From NCBI GenBank assembly GCA_964650735.1, contig CAZYUT010000050.1:1-13412 (forward strand): a stretch of DNA of 13,412 bases. The letters run 5' to 3'. Within the stretch, counting starts at the first letter, position 1; each line of letters opens with the position of its first letter. The notes beneath the pieces were generated by a model. That model saw only the letters and a list, made by a program, of their open reading frames with translations. It ran no database searches and was not told where the DNA came from. The translations under genes were made by a program, and so were the position numbers. Positions 11,760-13,412 of the stretch are shown piece by piece. The stretch is from Dichotomicrobium sp964650735. Lineage in GTDB: Bacteria > Pseudomonadota > Alphaproteobacteria > Rhizobiales > Rhodomicrobiaceae.

Positions 11760-12785
11760 ATGCCACGCGGGCGCACAGGCCGGCGCATCGGCGGCGACTA
11801 CTGGCCCGGCTTCGTCGACGCCATGGCGACCCTGCTGCTGGTGATGACCTTCCTGCTTTCGGTGTTCATGCTGGCGCAGTATTTCGTCACGCAGGAGGCC
11901 AGCAGCAAGGACACTGCCCTACAGCGCCTGAACGCCCAGATCGCCGAACTCACCGAGTTGCTCGCGCTGGAGCGCTCGGAGAATCGGTCGCTGGAAGACG
12001 AATTGGCCTCTTTGAGCGCATCGCTCTCGCAAGCCCAGGCGGAGCGCGACCGGCTGCGCGGGCAACTGAACCAGGCCGGCGCGCGCGGCGAGACGGCCGA
12101 GGAGCGCATCTCTGGATTGCAAGAAGAGCTTGAGGCGGAGCAGCAGGTCTCCGCGCGGGCCTTGGCGCAAGTCGAGCTTCTCAATCAGCAGCTTGCAGCG
12201 CTTCGCCGGCAAATCTCCGAATTGACCGCCGCGCTTGAGGCGTCCGAGGCGCGCGAGGAAGAGGCCAAGGTGCAAATCGCCAATCTCGGCCGCCGGCTGA
12301 ATGCCGCGCTGGCCCGGCGGGTGCAGGAGCTGTCGCGCTATCGCTCCGACTTCTTCGGGCGGCTGCGCGAAGTGCTTGGCGACCGCCAGGACATCGAGAT
12401 CGTCGGCGACCGCTTCGTGTTTCAGGCCGGCGTGTTCTTCGACACTGGCTCGGCCGACATCAGCCCCGCTGGCCAGCAGGAGCTCATCAAACTGGCAGCG
12501 ATCCTCAACCAGCTGGAAGGCGAAATCCCCGATGAAATCGACTGGGTATTGCGTGTCGATGGCCACACCGACAAGCGCCCGATCGTCACCCCTGAGTTTC
12601 CATCGAACTGGGAACTGTCGGCGCAGCGCGCGATCAATGTCGTGAAATTCCTGATCGACAAGAATGTTCCGGCGAGCCGCCTGGTCGCCGCCGGCTTCGG
12701 CGAATTCCAGCCGCTGGCCGAGGGCGAGAGCGAACAGGCGCTGCGGCGCAACCGCCGGATCGAGTTGAAGCTGACGCAGAAATAG
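11760..12785 (+). CDS. MotB/OmpA-like peptidoglycan-binding stator subunit with long coiled coil
   Basis: The 341-residue product is the expected partner of the preceding MotA-like protein. It has a short basic amino end, then one membrane helix (about 18-43) starting WPGFVDAMATLLLVMTFLLS; Asp20 sits where MotB has its ion-carrying aspartate. A periplasmic coiled coil follows (about 46-195), Leu/Ala/Glu/Gln rich, broken by a Gly-containing turn near 104-111. The end (about 215-341) is an OmpA-like domain: FFDTGSADISPAGQQEL (from Phe226), VDGHTDKRP (Asp267-Thr270), NWELSAQRA (283-291) with the peptidoglycan-contacting Arg, RLVAAGFGEFQP and RNRRIELKLT. It should anchor the channel to the cell wall. 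MotB proteins of flagella have a much shorter linker, so the long coil is notable. No flagellar genes are nearby. The stop lies about 180 bases before gatB. Confidence 0.87.
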   Translation: MPRGRTGRRIGGDYWPGFVDAMATLLLVMTFLLSVFMLAQYFVTQEASSKDTALQRLNAQIAELTELLALERSENRSLEDELASLSASLSQAQAERDRLRGQLNQAGARGETAEERISGLQEELEAEQQVSARALAQVELLNQQLAALRRQISELTAALEASEAREEEAKVQIANLGRRLNAALARRVQELSRYRSDFFGRLREVLGDRQDIEIVGDRFVFQAGVFFDTGSADISPAGQQELIKLAAILNQLEGEIPDEIDWVLRVDGHTDKRPIVTPEFPSNWELSAQRAINVVKFLIDKNVPASRLVAAGFGEFQPLAEGESEQALRRNRRIELKLTQK

Positions 12786-12832
12786 CCTTTTGCGTTCAAC
12801 GCGGAACTCACAGATGACCGAAGCGGCGATAT

Positions 12833-12860
12833 TTGCCCGGTCAGACAAATGGTGTATTGG
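12833..12860 (+). promoter_or_regulatory. Weak candidate promoter for gatB
   Basis: TTGCCC (12833-12838) and TATTGG (12855-12860) are 16 bases apart in the 179-base gap before gatB. The match is modest. A GCGCGC/GCGCGC inverted repeat (12896-12901 and 12914-12919) lies in the would-be leader. I see no gene and no clear terminator for the MotB-like gene in this gap. Confidence 0.22.
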
Positions 12861-12964
12861 GTTCCCTTCATAACCGGCGTTGGATTCGCCCTGACGCGCG
12901 CAAGGTCCCGCCTGCGCGCCTCTCAACGTTTCGAGCGCAGCCAAGAGAATGAAGGCCAATGGCA

Positions 12965-13412
12965 ATGAACGAAGCGAAGCCGGAAAACCTGATCGAAGGA
13001 TCGACCGGACCTTGGGAAATCGTCATCGGCATGGAGGTTCACGCTCAGGTGGTCTCCAAGGCCAAGCTGTTCTCCGGCGCCTCAACGGAGTTCGGCGGCG
13101 AGCCGAATAGCCATGTCAGCCTCGTCGATGCAGCGATGCCTGGGATGCTGCCCGTCATAAACGAGGAATGCATCCGCCAGGCCATCCGCACCGGGCTCGG
13201 CCTGCGCGCCAAGATCAATCTTTACTCGGTGTTCGACCGGAAGAACTATTTTTATCCGGACCTCCCGCAGGGCTATCAGATTTCGCAGTACAAGCACCCC
13301 ATTGTCGGCGAAGGCCGCGTGATCCTCGACATGCCGGAGGGCTATACCGTCGAGGTTGGCATCGAGCGGGTGCATCTGGAGCAGGACGCGGGCAAGAGCC
13401 TGCACGACCAGC
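12965..13412 (+). CDS. gatB: Aspartyl/glutamyl-tRNA amidotransferase subunit B, N-terminal part
   Basis: GatB is the tRNA-binding subunit of GatCAB, which converts Glu-tRNA(Gln) (and Asp-tRNA(Asn)) to the correctly charged tRNA, using ammonia from GatA. The first 149 residues are in the window and the gene runs off the right edge. Signatures are WEIVIGMEVHAQVVSKAKLF, AAMPGMLPVINEECIRQAIR, and DRKNYFYPDLPQGYQISQYK in the cradle domain. I chose the ATG at 12965, with GAAGG nine bases upstream; an in-frame ATG at 12959 adds two residues but lies only three bases from that site. gatA and gatC are not directly upstream. A long gap with a possible promoter suggests it is transcribed apart from the stator-like pair, though read-through is possible. 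Confidence 0.95.
   Translation, partial: MNEAKPENLIEGSTGPWEIVIGMEVHAQVVSKAKLFSGASTEFGGEPNSHVSLVDAAMPGMLPVINEECIRQAIRTGLGLRAKINLYSVFDRKNYFYPDLPQGYQISQYKHPIVGEGRVILDMPEGYTVEVGIERVHLEQDAGKSLHDQ

Noticed and set aside
10673..12785. Zorya phage-defence system (ZorA/ZorB)
   Set aside because: The pair has the same superfamily layout as ZorA/ZorB, but no ZorC, ZorD or ZorE gene adjoins it and the flanks are suhB and gatB. There are no signs of a defence island or mobile element.
10673..12785. True flagellar MotA/MotB or Tol-Pal/ExbBD components
   Set aside because: No flagellar, tol, pal or tonB genes are in view, the MotA-like protein has an unusual Gly-linker and coiled tail, and the partner has an OmpA-like domain with a very long coil, unlike TolR or ExbD.
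11919..12965. A 348-codon minus-strand open frame opposite the MotB-like gene, and a 323-codon one at 5293-6264
   Set aside because: Antisense shadows of the coiled-coil/OmpA-like gene and of ialB-rlmN; composition follows from the opposite strand's codon bias.

Overview
The window reads as GC-rich chromosomal DNA from an alphaproteobacterium. The basis is the rplY-pth-ychF order, an IalB-family periplasmic protein, an RhlE-type helicase with an Arg/Gly-rich tail, RlmN and SuhB of alphaproteobacterial type, and high-GC third codon positions throughout. I cannot name a genus. Coding density is high and no gap between genes exceeds about 240 bases. I see no tRNA, rRNA, CRISPR array, transposase or prophage gene.

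Left part (1-4549), all minus strand, read right to left: a zinc-less MDR quinone oxidoreductase-like enzyme, a DEAD-box RNA helicase with a long charged tail, then a tight translation operon of rplY (L25/Ctc), pth (peptidyl-tRNA hydrolase) and ychF (cut by the window edge). A good promoter candidate precedes rplY by about 180 bases.

Middle part (4650-8934), plus strand: a small SPOUT RNA methyltransferase, an IalB-family secreted protein, rlmN, metY (O-acetylhomoserine sulfhydrylase) and a small, very acidic secreted protein of unknown function.

Right part (9088-13412), plus strand: efp, suhB, then a two-gene non-flagellar MotA/MotB-like (stator-type) pair, and the start of gatB.

The shared theme is translation and RNA (L25, Pth, YchF, helicase, two RNA methyltransferases, EF-P, GatB), with SuhB possibly linked through its known role in rRNA synthesis and ribosome assembly. 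The item most likely to represent a poorly described system is the stator-like pair at 10673-12785. It has a four-helix MotA/TolQ/ExbB-type channel subunit and a partner with one membrane helix carrying an aspartate, about 140-150 residues of predicted coiled coil and a peptidoglycan-binding OmpA-like domain. No flagellar or Zorya genes are beside it.
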